Positions 45,796-55,369 are shown, counted from the first letter of the stretch. The stretch: 64,000 nucleotides of DNA from UBA1351 sp963677885 (GCA_963677885.1 OY782500.1:2356001-2420000), one strand, 5' to 3'. The notes: generated by a model not told the origin, from the letters alone. Made by a program: numbers and translations.

Positions 45796-46857
45796 CTATC
45801 CTTTGACAGCACCCATCATGGAAGACTGAACAAAAAGGTTTTGGAAAACCAGGTAAATAATCAGTAGTGGTACGATGGAAATCAAAAGTCCTGAATACAT
45901 GGCCTGATAGTTGGTTGTATAGGTTCCGTTAAGTGAAGAGATCAAAGCCGTAATTGGCTGATGATCCTGCTTGAGATAAAGGATACCGTTAAGGACATTA
46001 TTCCATACGTTAGGTAAAATAATGGCTACGTATGAGGCGAAAGGTGTTTTCATATTTGGTAAGATAATTCTTAGGAAATAGGTAAACCGGGTTCCACCGT
46101 CGATCTCAACTGACTCCCGCAGTTCGTTAGGAATAGCTGCAATGGCTGCTGTAAAGATCATAATCGGTATGGCGCCGCCCTGCGCCCCCAAAAGAATAAG
46201 GGACATATGACTGTCATAGAGACCTAAGTATCTCGTAATGATGGTGTACTGTGGCAAAAGAATAACTGCACCTGGAATAATCATTGAGAAAATATAGAGG
46301 TTATAGACATTCTGGTGCCACTTCTTCCTGAACTTGGCAAGAACGGATGCTGTCATAATGGTCAGCAGGGATCCCAGTCCCAAGGTTCCTACGGTTATAA
46401 TCATTGTATTGAAGAAAGACCGTAAAAATCCTGCGTTCCATATGGTAATGAATCCGTTAAAGCGGATGAAGTTTCTCAGATAATCAGCAATCTTTTGCTC
46501 AGGTATATCGTATTTTTCTGCAATTTTCTCCAGGGTAAGGTTAGGATTGATATAACCTTCCAGACCCATTTCTTCCTTGAAAGCTTCAAGGTCCAGGTTG
46601 TAATAAGTAGCCATATTTCCATACTTGTAATTCATATTGAATTCTTCAGCTTCCGGAATCCACATATGGAGTTCTGTACTGTCCTTTGTTCCGACAAATG
46701 ACCTGACAAAAAGGAAGTAAAAGGGTGCAATGGTAGCAATAGCGTATACGATGAGTAGGGTTGTAATCCCAACACGAAGGGCCTTATGTTTAAATATGGT
46801 CTTCTGACGCTCTTTTGCATAATTGATTTGATTAGACGAGGTTTCTACTATGTTCAT
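45796..46857 (-). CDS. Carbohydrate ABC permease (MalG type) with a long external loop
   Basis: Membrane subunit of 353 residues. The EAA loop ELRESVEIDGGTRFTYFLRIILPNMK binds the transport ATPase. Six helices are expected. Between helix 1 and helix 2 there is an unusual external stretch of about 85 residues (MWIPEAEEFNMNYKYG through DYLRNFIRFNGF), making it longer than the usual 270-290 residues. The start at 46857 has GGAG upstream. It pairs with the permease encoded just before it. Confidence 0.9.
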   Translation of the reverse strand: MNIVETSSNQINYAKERQKTIFKHKALRVGITTLLIVYAIATIAPFYFLFVRSFVGTKDSTELHMWIPEAEEFNMNYKYGNMATYYNLDLEAFKEEMGLEGYINPNLTLEKIAEKYDIPEQKIADYLRNFIRFNGFITIWNAGFLRSFFNTMIITVGTLGLGSLLTIMTASVLAKFRKKWHQNVYNLYIFSMIIPGAVILLPQYTIITRYLGLYDSHMSLILLGAQGGAIPIMIFTAAIAAIPNELRESVEIDGGTRFTYFLRIILPNMKTPFASYVAIILPNVWNNVLNGILYLKQDHQPITALISSLNGTYTTNYQAMYSGLLISIVPLLIIYLVFQNLFVQSSMMGAVKG

Positions 46858-46942
46858 TTTTTCACTCCATTTCGTGACTTTATATATCATTTCATGAATA
46901 CTATTTCATGTAGCCTGCTTGTACATAAGTTGACTTTTGTCG

Positions 46943-47863
46943 TTAGTACTGGGTTTTCTTTTGCCAGCGAATCAAGAGCATAGCAATCACAATAAGCGGT
47001 ACAAATACGGTTAGCGACATAGCAACAGATTGGGCTAGACCACCACCGGAAGCATCAAATCCTTTTCTAAGTACCAGGACTGAAAGGAATACAGCACTTT
47101 GGTTTCCATACATAGCTCCCATACCTATAAGCTCATCAATCAGGTTAAAAGAACCGATGAGACAAACAACAGTTGCCATAACCAGGGATGGTACTATCTG
47201 AGGTATGTAGATAAATCTCAGTTTCTGCCAGTAATTGGCACCGTCAACTACTGAGGCTTCTATATTATCCTTAGGGATAGAAAGGAGTCCTCCAAGGAAA
47301 AAGGCCATGTTAACTCCTGCATACCGCCATCCTGTTGTAAGAGGCAGGGCCCATGTAACAGCCGCCTGGGTTTTAATATCAAGTGGTTCATTTATGAGTC
47401 CCAAGTGCATTAAGAGAAGATTGAGTGATCCGGTGTCTTTGGATAACATAAGGGTTAAAAGCATTCCGATACCCAAACCGGAAATAATATAAGGCATATA
47501 TATAATCGTAAAAAATGGTTTTTTCAGCTTTGATTTATATTCAAACATGAGCAGTGCCAGAGTAAATCCAAAAACATAAACGGTTCCATAGTTCAGAATG
47601 GTAAAGACAACAGTTCGCTTAAGGGCGGGCAAAAACTCAGATATAAATGGCTCTTGGAAAAGTGTTACAAAGTTTCTTAATCCGATAAAACTAACATTGG
47701 AGTCCAATATGGACTTACGGTCTGTCAGGACCAAAGGAATAGCAACAAAGAACGGTAAAATCGTAAATGTAAAATAAAGCATTAACTGTGGCGCTACAAA
47801 GGCTATCTCTTGAATGGTTTCAAGACGCTTTCTCTTATTTCTTTTTTTATTCACTATATTCAT
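46943..47863 (-). CDS. Carbohydrate ABC permease (MalF type)
   Basis: Membrane subunit of 306 residues with six helices and the EAA loop DNIEASVVDGANYWQKLRFIYIPQI. AAAGGGGAACTAC precedes the ATG. With the lipoprotein upstream and the MalG-type subunit downstream it forms an oligosaccharide importer of the CUT1 type. No ATPase gene is in this operon. Confidence 0.92.
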   Translation of the reverse strand: MNIVNKKRNKRKRLETIQEIAFVAPQLMLYFTFTILPFFVAIPLVLTDRKSILDSNVSFIGLRNFVTLFQEPFISEFLPALKRTVVFTILNYGTVYVFGFTLALLMFEYKSKLKKPFFTIIYMPYIISGLGIGMLLTLMLSKDTGSLNLLLMHLGLINEPLDIKTQAAVTWALPLTTGWRYAGVNMAFFLGGLLSIPKDNIEASVVDGANYWQKLRFIYIPQIVPSLVMATVVCLIGSFNLIDELIGMGAMYGNQSAVFLSVLVLRKGFDASGGGLAQSVAMSLTVFVPLIVIAMLLIRWQKKTQY

Positions 47864-47957
47864 GTAGTTCCCCTTTTTGATAACCTCGCAGATCCTCTGA
47901 GATCATGGGATATATCTAATCAACAAATTTAATCCATACACATCTTCTTATAAAAGG

Positions 47958-47988
47958 TGGCAGCCATGGTTTTATCCGACGGCTGCCA
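47958..47988 (-). terminator. Intergenic hairpin between the binding protein and permease genes
   Basis: TGGCAGCC pairs with GGCTGCCA around a 15-base loop, with a weak T-run (CCTTTTAT) on the minus strand. Such hairpins often give partial termination or protect the binding-protein mRNA end, raising its level over the permeases. Confidence 0.65.
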
Positions 47989-48039
47989 GCCTCATCATAC
48001 ATATTTACTGCCTATCAACCGGCTAATTGATTACTCCAA

Positions 48040-49512
48040 TTAGTTGATTGTATAAGCTTGGTCGTAACGATCTTGAAGCATTTGAAGCAATTCTTCCAGT
48101 GACATTTCACCTTCGAAGTAAGCACCGTAATTTACAGCCATATCGTCAGATGCAAGTACATCAGCAGCATCTTTGTTCTTGTATTTACCAACTAAAGTTG
48201 ATGCCCATAAGGATGAATCAAAAGTTGCGTCTCCGAAGAATCCTTCTTGGATAGGTGCAATAACTTCGTTGTATTGTGAAGATTCAAGTTCAGCAGAACC
48301 AACAGATGACATATCCATTAGAGGAACAGAACCGAATGCTTCTGCACGTAATTTGATGATCTCTGGGCTGTTCCACCATACGAATGCCTTAACTGCTTCT
48401 TCTTGTTTTTCGCCATCAGCGTTACAAGCGAAGAGTACAGAACCTTTACCAGGCTCTACAGCACCGTTTTGGATGATACCGTCTTCATTGGCAGGTAATG
48501 GGAAACCTGACAGTTGAGCAGTTGGGTCAGCAGTTTCAACTTTTGTCCATAACCATGGTCCGTGGAAACAAAGGATAGAGTTTCTAGCAGTAAAGCCTGC
48601 TTCGAAATCTGTTTCCCAGTTACGAGTCCACCATTTTTCTGGAACATAACCAAGGTCATACCATTCTTTTAACTTTTCAAATGCAGGTACATAAGGGTTG
48701 TTATCAACATCCGTCCAGTCGATTGTTTGATTAATCCACAGGTCTTTTAGCTCTTCTTGATTTGAGCCCATTGCAACTGCCATTTCATCAATCTGTTGAA
48801 CGAATACACACCATGAATGCCATCCCATATCAAGTGTATACTTGATTTCGTCTTGTGTATCAACATAAGCTTTTAAGTCAGCAAGGAATGCATCAAGATC
48901 ATCCATGGAACGGATTGTATCTCTTGGAGCAAGACCTGCTTTTTCCATTTCATCCATGTAGTAGATAAAGGAGAAAGTTACACCTGAGAAAGGATAAAGA
49001 GCTGGAACAAATCCTTCTTCTGTACCGTTTGCTTCAGCAAATACACCTTGTGCGTCGTACTGAACAAGATCCCAATATGGGTAATCAATGTCAGCCAGGT
49101 TTTGGTAAGTCTTGTAAGTATCTTTAGTTACACCAACATAGGATTGAATGTCAGGTGCATCACCACTGGCAACTTGTGTATTGAATGCAGCAGCAGTATC
49201 TTCATTAACCGCTGATAACTCAATAGTTACGTGTGGGTTCTCTTCCATGTAAATTTTCCAAATTTCCATTTCTTGAGCAAGGTATTCCGGTTGAGATGCA
49301 ATAACCTCAAGTGTTACTGGCTCCATACCTTGTTCTGTGGCTTCTTCAGCAGTTTCTGTGGTTGTTGATGCTCCTGAATCCTTGTCTGTTGTTTCTGAAT
49401 CTTTTTCAGTGGTTTCAGAAGAAATTGGTGAATCAATATCCTCTACTGAGTTACCACAAGCTGAAACCAACATCACAAATGTGAGAAGCAATACTAATAA
49501 TTTCTTGTTCAT
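48040..49512 (-). CDS. Carbohydrate ABC solute-binding lipoprotein (CUT1)
   Basis: Extracellular binding protein of 490 residues. A lipoprotein signal MNKKLLVLLLTFVMLVSACG gives the lipid-modified Cys19, followed by an acidic, Ser/Thr-rich linker (SETTEKDSETTDKDSGASTT). The rest is a type I two-lobe binding fold. The start at 49512 is set by GGAGGG. It is the first gene of the glycan operon. Confidence 0.93.
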   Translation of the reverse strand: MNKKLLVLLLTFVMLVSACGNSVEDIDSPISSETTEKDSETTDKDSGASTTTETAEEATEQGMEPVTLEVIASQPEYLAQEMEIWKIYMEENPHVTIELSAVNEDTAAAFNTQVASGDAPDIQSYVGVTKDTYKTYQNLADIDYPYWDLVQYDAQGVFAEANGTEEGFVPALYPFSGVTFSFIYYMDEMEKAGLAPRDTIRSMDDLDAFLADLKAYVDTQDEIKYTLDMGWHSWCVFVQQIDEMAVAMGSNQEELKDLWINQTIDWTDVDNNPYVPAFEKLKEWYDLGYVPEKWWTRNWETDFEAGFTARNSILCFHGPWLWTKVETADPTAQLSGFPLPANEDGIIQNGAVEPGKGSVLFACNADGEKQEEAVKAFVWWNSPEIIKLRAEAFGSVPLMDMSSVGSAELESSQYNEVIAPIQEGFFGDATFDSSLWASTLVGKYKNKDAADVLASDDMAVNYGAYFEGEMSLEELLQMLQDRYDQAYTIN

Positions 49513-49610
49513 TTTTCCCTCCAACTTTTAAACAATATAGATATTTCCTTTGGTTACAATTGGATGTTATCACCGATTTCGTCCTCGCAACAGTGGCCGA
49601 TTTCTAAGAT

Positions 49611-49671
49611 TATGTCAGTTTTTATTACTTTAGCCTGTAAAAAATATACATATCTACCAAACACTGACATA
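49611..49671. promoter_or_regulatory. Inverted repeat upstream of the glycan operon
   Basis: TATGTCAG (49611-49618) and CTGACATA (49664-49671) are a perfect inverted pair 45 bases apart, in the expected promoter region of the binding-protein gene. They suit a dimeric or AraC/YesN-type activator. Confidence 0.5.
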
Positions 49672-49690
49672 AATTCCTGACATTTTGGGC

Positions 49691-49736
49691 AAAAAAAGGC
49701 CCTTTATCGACAGGATTAAACCTGCCAACAAGGGCA
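49691..49736 (-). terminator. Terminator of the arsR-acr3 operon
   Basis: On the minus strand GCCCTT and AAGGGC pair, with an inner GGCAGG/CCTGTC stem, followed by seven T. Confidence 0.9.
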
Positions 49737-49770
49737 ATTATATTTATATACGTGTTTAGTTTTCACAGCA

Positions 49771-50823
49771 TCATGCTTTTACTTCAAACCATCCATCCGT
49801 TCTATTGGCAAACCTAACCAACATCAACATAACGGGTACCTCTACCAGAACACCAACTATTGTGGCAAGGGCAACTGGGCTATCAGCTCCAAAAAGGGCT
49901 ATAGCTACTGCCACTGCCAATTCAAAAAAGTTGGAAGCACCAATCATCCCTGCAGGCGCTGCAATATCATGAGGAAGCTTCAAGGCGTAGGATACACCAT
50001 ATCCGATTCCGAATATAAGGACCGTTTGAATAATAAGAGGTACTGCAATAAGTACTATATGTAGTGGATTCTCAAGAATGACATGTCCTTGAAATGAGAA
50101 GATCAAGATCAGTGTCACCAGTAAACCTGTAATCGTTACATTGTTAAACTTAGGCAGGAACTTCTGTTCAAAGTAGTCTTTACCCTTATTCTTAATCATG
50201 GTATTTCTTGTAAAAATACCACCTGCCAGGGGAATCACTACAAAAAGTACAACAGATAAAAGAAGGGTGCCCCAAGGGATAGCGAATCCACTAACTCCAA
50301 GCAGGAAGGCAACTATAGGGGTAAAGGCAACTAGGATAATTAAGTCATTCGTTGCTACTTGCACCACTGTATAAGCAGCATTTCCTTTGGTCAGGTGACT
50401 CCAAACAAAAACCATGGCTGTACAGGGTGCTGCACCAAGAAGGACTGCACCGGCCAGGTAATCTGAGGCCAAGCTGTCGCTGATCACTCCTGAAAAAATA
50501 ACATGGAAGAATAGATAGGCAATTCCAAACATGGTGAAAGGCTTAATCAACCAGTTTACAATCCATGTTACAAACAATCCCTTTGGATTCCTTCCCACAT
50601 TCTTTATACTCTTAAAATCAACTTTCATCATCATAGGGTAAATCATAAGCCAGATTAAAACTGCAATGGGTATGGACACATTGGCAAATTCAAATTTACC
50701 TAAAAATTCCGGAATGAATGGCAGGAACTTTCCTATAAGAACACCAGCAACCATACATAAGGCAACCCATAAGGTTAAGTAATGTTCAAAAAAGCTTATA
50801 CCTTCTAATTTTTGTTTTTTCAT
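49771..50823 (-). CDS. acr3: Acr3-type arsenite efflux transporter
   Basis: Ten-helix arsenite exporter of 350 residues. The BASS-family core is clear: LLGAAPCTAMVFVWSHLTKG with the essential cysteine in the APCTAMV segment, and the conserved VVQVATNDLI and GASNFFELAVAVAIALFG segments. It follows arsR by 57 bases and is closed by a strong terminator. No arsenate reductase is nearby. Confidence 0.93.
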   Translation of the reverse strand: MKKQKLEGISFFEHYLTLWVALCMVAGVLIGKFLPFIPEFLGKFEFANVSIPIAVLIWLMIYPMMMKVDFKSIKNVGRNPKGLFVTWIVNWLIKPFTMFGIAYLFFHVIFSGVISDSLASDYLAGAVLLGAAPCTAMVFVWSHLTKGNAAYTVVQVATNDLIILVAFTPIVAFLLGVSGFAIPWGTLLLSVVLFVVIPLAGGIFTRNTMIKNKGKDYFEQKFLPKFNNVTITGLLVTLILIFSFQGHVILENPLHIVLIAVPLIIQTVLIFGIGYGVSYALKLPHDIAAPAGMIGASNFFELAVAVAIALFGADSPVALATIVGVLVEVPVMLMLVRFANRTDGWFEVKA

Positions 50824-50880
50824 TGTATTCCTCTTTTCTATATCTATTTATTTTCAACTTCTATTGAATTATTCTCAAGT

Positions 50881-51192
50881 CTAGTCACTACAAGCGCTAC
50901 AGGCTTGATAATCCTCAGATTTTTTCAACATCTCATCTAAAAGATTACGGGCTTGTCTCGCCCCTTCATCTGATAGACTGTAATAGGTCCATTTCCCTTT
51001 ACGCCTACTGGTTACAACCGAGCTTTTTACTAGTATTCCCATGTGGTGGGAAAGTGTCGACTGAGCAACAGGTACCTCTTCCAAAAGGGTACATGCACAT
51101 TTCTCCCCTTCTTTTAGGGCATAGATGATTCTTAAGCGATTTTCATCACAGAAAGCCTTATATATCTCTGCACTTCTTTTGAAATCCTCCAT
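50881..51192 (-). CDS. arsR: ArsR-family arsenic-responsive repressor
   Basis: Repressor of 103 residues. The metalloid site fits C32-x-C34 in GEKCACTLLEE, and additional cysteines C98 and C101 lie at the C-terminus (CSACSD). The winged-helix segment is AQSTLSHHMGILVKSSVV. The start at 51192 follows GGAGG; a TTG one codon earlier is less likely. A perfect 26-base palindrome at 51220-51245 is its likely operator. Confidence 0.92.
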   Translation of the reverse strand: MEDFKRSAEIYKAFCDENRLRIIYALKEGEKCACTLLEEVPVAQSTLSHHMGILVKSSVVTSRRKGKWTYYSLSDEGARQARNLLDEMLKKSEDYQACSACSD

Positions 51193-51219
51193 CAAGGACC
51201 TCCTTTCAAATCTATGTTC

Positions 51220-51245
51220 ATCGATATATTATCTAATATATCGAT
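51220..51245 (-). promoter_or_regulatory. arsR-acr3 operator palindrome
   Basis: ATCGATATATTA and TAATATATCGAT are perfect inverted arms separated by TC. It sits directly upstream of the ribosome-binding site of arsR, the usual place for an ArsR operator. Confidence 0.85.
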
Positions 51246-51343
51246 ATTTGTCAATATGATTCATGTTAAGTTTATGTTGATTTCTTATACTTTTATTCTT
51301 CCCAATATAAGTAAACAAAATGTACACCAATAATATGTTGTAA

Positions 51344-51380
51344 TAAAAAAAAGAAACCTCATCGTTAAAGAGATTTCTTA
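51344..51380 (-). terminator. Terminator of the pirin gene
   Basis: AAGAAACCTC (51351-51360) pairs with GAGATTTCTT (51370-51379) with one mismatch, followed on the minus strand by an eight-T run. Confidence 0.82.
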
Positions 51381-51436
51381 ATATTCATTGATATCATATA
51401 TTGTAATTTTTGTGTATCAACTTATGAAGCATTTAT

Positions 51437-52444
51437 CTATGGTCTTTCCTCCCGACCATCAGCAAATCTGGCAAACCGGCCTTTTTCGTTACCATGGACA
51501 GGGTCAGACCTATCCCATGGCCATCCACCGAAATGAGTCCTTTGATAATCATCATAGGCTTCCTGTATCTCTGCTCGGGTGTTCATAACAAATGGTCCGT
51601 ATTGGGCCACAGGCTCACGGATTGGCTCCGCCTGGAGAATCAGAAAAGAAGCTTTGGATCCTCTACTTTTAAAGACTAAAGCATCCTGGCTAATATAAGC
51701 CTGATGATTGGAAGGTAGAATCTCACCATCAATCTCTAAGCTGTCACCTTCATATAAATAGACAGCCCTTTCCTGTGATGGTGATTTGGCCGGAATCTCA
51801 AGAGTATGACCGGATTCCAATTCCACCAGGAAAATATCTACATGGTTACCCTCATCTGCTGCCCAGGAATCTGGTGCAGGGTCAATAGCCCTTACTCCAT
51901 TAAAGCTTCCAGCAATCAGACGCAGACTAGATTGACTGTCCTGATCCGAAGTCAACCTGATGATGGGTATGTCTTCATGCCATAGCATTTTAAAATGAGG
52001 CGCAACAAACTTGTTCTTTTGTGGCAGGTTAAGCCATATCTGAAAGAGATGAAGGGTATTGTCTTTTTCCTGATTCAAGAGGGGAAACATTTCTGAGTGC
52101 TGCATGCCGCTTCCCGCCGTCATCCACTGAACATCACCCTGACCATATCTACCGGCCTGACCGGCTGAATCCGAATGGTCCACAAAGCCTTCAAGAACAA
52201 TAGTTACCGTCTCAAAGCCCCGATGAGGATGTTCAGGAAATCCCGGAACCCTATATCCATGATACATTTTCCAATCATTACTCAGGTCAAAATCCTGGCC
52301 AAGACTTCTTCTGGACAGGGGCATATCAGGGCCTAGATCAGCATTTCCTTTTGGATAGTAATCATGATGGTGGGCACAGAATAAAAATGGGTCTTTAGTT
52401 TCCCAATGAAAACCCAAGGGTCCTTTTGAAATAATTGATGGCAT
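51437..52444 (-). CDS. Pirin family protein
   Basis: Bicupin protein of 335 residues. Metal ligands are seen in HPHRGFETVTIVLEG and the following TAGSGMQHSEM, the standard pirin positions. Relatives include quercetinases and redox-linked regulators; function here is unknown. The C-terminal tail after DYQRTHFGGWPW is the usual pirin ending plus a charged extension. AGGAGGTAGCT precedes the ATG. Confidence 0.9.
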   Translation of the reverse strand: MPSIISKGPLGFHWETKDPFLFCAHHHDYYPKGNADLGPDMPLSRRSLGQDFDLSNDWKMYHGYRVPGFPEHPHRGFETVTIVLEGFVDHSDSAGQAGRYGQGDVQWMTAGSGMQHSEMFPLLNQEKDNTLHLFQIWLNLPQKNKFVAPHFKMLWHEDIPIIRLTSDQDSQSSLRLIAGSFNGVRAIDPAPDSWAADEGNHVDIFLVELESGHTLEIPAKSPSQERAVYLYEGDSLEIDGEILPSNHQAYISQDALVFKSRGSKASFLILQAEPIREPVAQYGPFVMNTRAEIQEAYDDYQRTHFGGWPWDRSDPVHGNEKGRFARFADGREERP

Positions 52445-52546
52445 AGCTACCTCCTGATCCTATATAGGTGTAATGTCTACCTATTTAGAATATCATAAAC
52501 ATCAGAACCTATAAAGACCAGGACCTACTATGTCATAGGTTTTATA

Positions 52547-52963
52547 TTAATGGTTTAAGACATGCTCCAGATTCAAGACAGAAATCAAGCCTTTTTCAGT
52601 ATAGATGATGGATTTGACAATATTTGGATCATATAAGCCTTCGTTTTGAATATTGGCAAGAACCATATCATCGTCTACACTTATGATTTCACTGACTTCA
52701 TCTGCAATAAATCCTATTTTTTTATCATCAACCTTAGCTACTATAATTCTGGTTTCTTCAGATACACTACCTTCTTCGATTCCAAGTCGCTCACTAAGAT
52801 TGTAAATGACCAATACTTCATCTCTTAGGTTAACCATTCCTTTAACATAAGTATCTGCTAATGGAATATGTGTCGTTTCCTTGTATCGTTCAATGCTGTA
52901 TATACCCGTAATATCCAGGCCATAGGATTCCTTACCCAGTTTAAAAATAACTTGTTGTAACAT
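52547..52963 (-). CDS. cheW: CheW chemotaxis coupling protein
   Basis: Soluble adaptor of 138 residues linking chemoreceptors to the CheA kinase. The core VIFKLGKESYGLDI, MVNLRDEVLVIYNLSERLG and GFIADEVSEII fits CheW. It begins 11 bases after the chemoreceptor gene and shares its riboswitch-controlled transcript. Confidence 0.92.
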   Translation of the reverse strand: MLQQVIFKLGKESYGLDITGIYSIERYKETTHIPLADTYVKGMVNLRDEVLVIYNLSERLGIEEGSVSEETRIIVAKVDDKKIGFIADEVSEIISVDDDMVLANIQNEGLYDPNIVKSIIYTEKGLISVLNLEHVLNH

Positions 52964-52974
52964 GGATCTTCCTC

Positions 52975-54972
52975 CTAATTATTTATAGTAAAACGGTCAA
53001 GTTCATGTTGAAGGCGGTCTGTTAGTTTGCTTAACTCTTCTGCCAACTGTGACACCTCTTCTACAGTTGAAGATTGCTGTTCCATGGATGCATTAGCCTC
53101 TTCAGATGCGGCTGCAGCTTCTTCACTAATAGCTGAAATATTTTCAACAGATGTCATGGTCGTCTTCATAGCCTGATTGATGGTTTCAAGAATTTCAAGA
53201 ACTTCATCAATCACCTCATTAGCAGATAGGATGGAACCTGAAATGGTTTTAAAGGATACATTAACCTGATTAACTGATTCGAACTGCTCCTCTGCCCGTT
53301 GCTGTACTTCACTAACTGTCTTGACAGCATTTTGACTTTCCTCTTGGATCGTCTCAACAATTTCTTTAATCTCTTTTGCAGCAACATTTGATTCTTCTGC
53401 CAATTTACGAATTTCATCAGCAACAACGGCAAAACCGCGTCCTTGCTCCCCTGCTCTTGCAGCCTCAATACTGGCATTCAAGGATAGAAGATTTGTCTGT
53501 CCGGCGATTGCACTAATGGTCTCAACAAAACTTCCTATATTTCTTGACTTCTTCTCCAGGGCCATAATAGTATTTACTGTTTTGTCAGTCGCAATGTTAT
53601 TCTCCTCATTGACCGTCTGAAGAGATTCAACAACTCCAATACCAACTTCATTAAACTTCATAGCCTCTTTATTCTTTTTGGCCATTAAGTCTATACTTGT
53701 GATTAGCTTATCGATATCACGACTAACTTCTTGTGTCTTAAGATTAGTCTTCTCAGCTTCTTCTGCCTGGTGGCTCGCTCCAAGGGCAATATCCTCTACT
53801 GCCTTTGAAACATCTGAGGCTGCTATAGTCGCTTCCTCAGCAAAAGACGATACTTCTTTTGATGATTGTCTAACCATTCTAGATTCTTCCATAATATTGA
53901 TAATTAAAGTCTCAACATTTCCACGCATATTCTCTATGGCTATAGCAAGCTGATTAAACTCTTTTAATCTTAAATTAGTCTGTACACTTGTAAAATCACC
54001 ATCTTTTAATCGATTAACTCTTGAAATCAGTATGCTCAAATTCTTACTGATATAGCGGCTTAACAATAGTGAAACACCAATTGCAAGCAAAGTAAGGGCG
54101 AATCCAATAAGAGATGAAAATAGAAGCAAGCTATTTGCTGTCCCAGTCACTTCTTCAGCAGGTAAGGTGACCAGAATCTTCCATCCCAAGTGATCAATGT
54201 TACTTAAGAACGAGTATTTATCAACACCGTTATAGGTATACTCATATTCTCCACTGGTATGAGTAGAAACAAAAGTAAGCAAGTCTTCCACCGGAACCTT
54301 TTGACCTATAAGTTCAGGACTTCCATATGTCAAGATAGTTCCATCACTTGTCATAAGGACTGGATATCCTGATTCACCGAATTTAATCTTATTAAATTTG
54401 TCAGAAAGATTATTGAGGTCTATATCAATGGTCAAAGCTCCAATAAAGTTTTCATCATAATCATAAACAGGAACTGATCCGGAAATGATTACGTTCTTCT
54501 CATCTGATTCTCCAACGGTTACATAAGGCTCAGTCCATCCAAACTCTCCTGACTTGTAAGCCTGCTGATACCAAACTCTTTCAGTAGGATCAAAGTCGTC
54601 CCCTAATTCAGCTTCAGGATAAATAATCATCGATTGGTCACTATATGCCATATAGATATGGTCTACATACTCATTATATTCTACGTATGACCGGAACATT
54701 CTAAGTAGTCCGGCCTCAAGTTCTTCATTTTCTCGAGCATATATACTGACTTCATGGTCAGCAATAATCTTCAGACCGCTTTCATATATCTCAAAGTAAT
54801 TAAGTAACTCATTTTCGATTTCGTTGAGCAGTCCTTGGCTGCTTGTTTCAACTTGGTTCTTCATTGCTGATGATACATTAAAATAGTTTACTAAGGAAAT
54901 TGTACTAACAGGTATACTAATTAATAGTATAAACGACAGGATAAGGCTTCTTGATAAAGATATTTTTTTCAT
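52975..54972 (-). CDS. Methyl-accepting chemotaxis protein with dCache sensor domain
   Basis: Chemoreceptor of 665 residues: N-terminal helix (about 9-30), double-Cache ligand domain (about 35-280) with WYQQAYKSGEFGWTEPYV and GALTIDIDLN, second helix (about 282-305), HAMP, and a long coiled-coil signalling domain with the hairpin tip IAGQTNLLSLNASIEAARAGEQGRGFAVVADEIRKLAEES. The ligand is unknown. Its leader holds a c-di-GMP-I riboswitch. Confidence 0.95.
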   Translation of the reverse strand: MKKISLSRSLILSFILLISIPVSTISLVNYFNVSSAMKNQVETSSQGLLNEIENELLNYFEIYESGLKIIADHEVSIYARENEELEAGLLRMFRSYVEYNEYVDHIYMAYSDQSMIIYPEAELGDDFDPTERVWYQQAYKSGEFGWTEPYVTVGESDEKNVIISGSVPVYDYDENFIGALTIDIDLNNLSDKFNKIKFGESGYPVLMTSDGTILTYGSPELIGQKVPVEDLLTFVSTHTSGEYEYTYNGVDKYSFLSNIDHLGWKILVTLPAEEVTGTANSLLLFSSLIGFALTLLAIGVSLLLSRYISKNLSILISRVNRLKDGDFTSVQTNLRLKEFNQLAIAIENMRGNVETLIINIMEESRMVRQSSKEVSSFAEEATIAASDVSKAVEDIALGASHQAEEAEKTNLKTQEVSRDIDKLITSIDLMAKKNKEAMKFNEVGIGVVESLQTVNEENNIATDKTVNTIMALEKKSRNIGSFVETISAIAGQTNLLSLNASIEAARAGEQGRGFAVVADEIRKLAEESNVAAKEIKEIVETIQEESQNAVKTVSEVQQRAEEQFESVNQVNVSFKTISGSILSANEVIDEVLEILETINQAMKTTMTSVENISAISEEAAAASEEANASMEQQSSTVEEVSQLAEELSKLTDRLQHELDRFTINN

Positions 54973-55111
54973 TGTTTCTCCACTTCTTAATCTTACATAA
55001 TTGCATTGTTACTTTTAAAAACTTATATATCAACTATGTAGATCTCAAAGTGTCGCGCAAGTACTTCATCTTAATCTTTTTCAAGCACTTCCCAAAATTA
55101 TGCATAATAAA

Positions 55112-55200
55112 AACTCCCAAGGAAACTGGCTGCCATTTTACAGGCCCTATAGCTTTGCGTCACTGTCTTTCAACAGGTTTGCCCTTGTTCGTAAGGAGTT
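55112..55200 (-). ncRNA. Cyclic-di-GMP-I (GEMM-I) riboswitch
   Basis: The minus-strand RNA contains the class I landmarks in order: GGGCAAACC, then GACGCAAAGC, then a GGCCT loop segment and GGCAGCC. AACTCC at the 5' end pairs with GGAGTT at the 3' end, which is followed by TTTTTATT and so may also serve as a terminator. It precedes the chemoreceptor gene. Family known; ON or OFF response is not settled. Confidence 0.85.
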
Positions 55201-55255
55201 AATAGTTGACTATATTATTCTCTAGTGCTTTAGTCCTATAAGAGCACCGAAGGAT

Positions 55256-55284
55256 AGTATACATGGAAGCGGTGAACCGGTCAA
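55256..55284 (-). promoter_or_regulatory. Sigma-A promoter of the riboswitch-chemoreceptor transcript
   Basis: Minus strand TTGACC (55279-55284), 17-base spacer, TATACT (55256-55261). A small GTGCT/AGCAC hairpin follows before the riboswitch. Confidence 0.8.
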
Positions 55285-55369
55285 CACTAAATTGCAAGTT
55301 TGTATAGATGGCTAAATCATTATATACATTATCTGGATTTATTGTGAATATCGTTCATTTATTTGCAAC

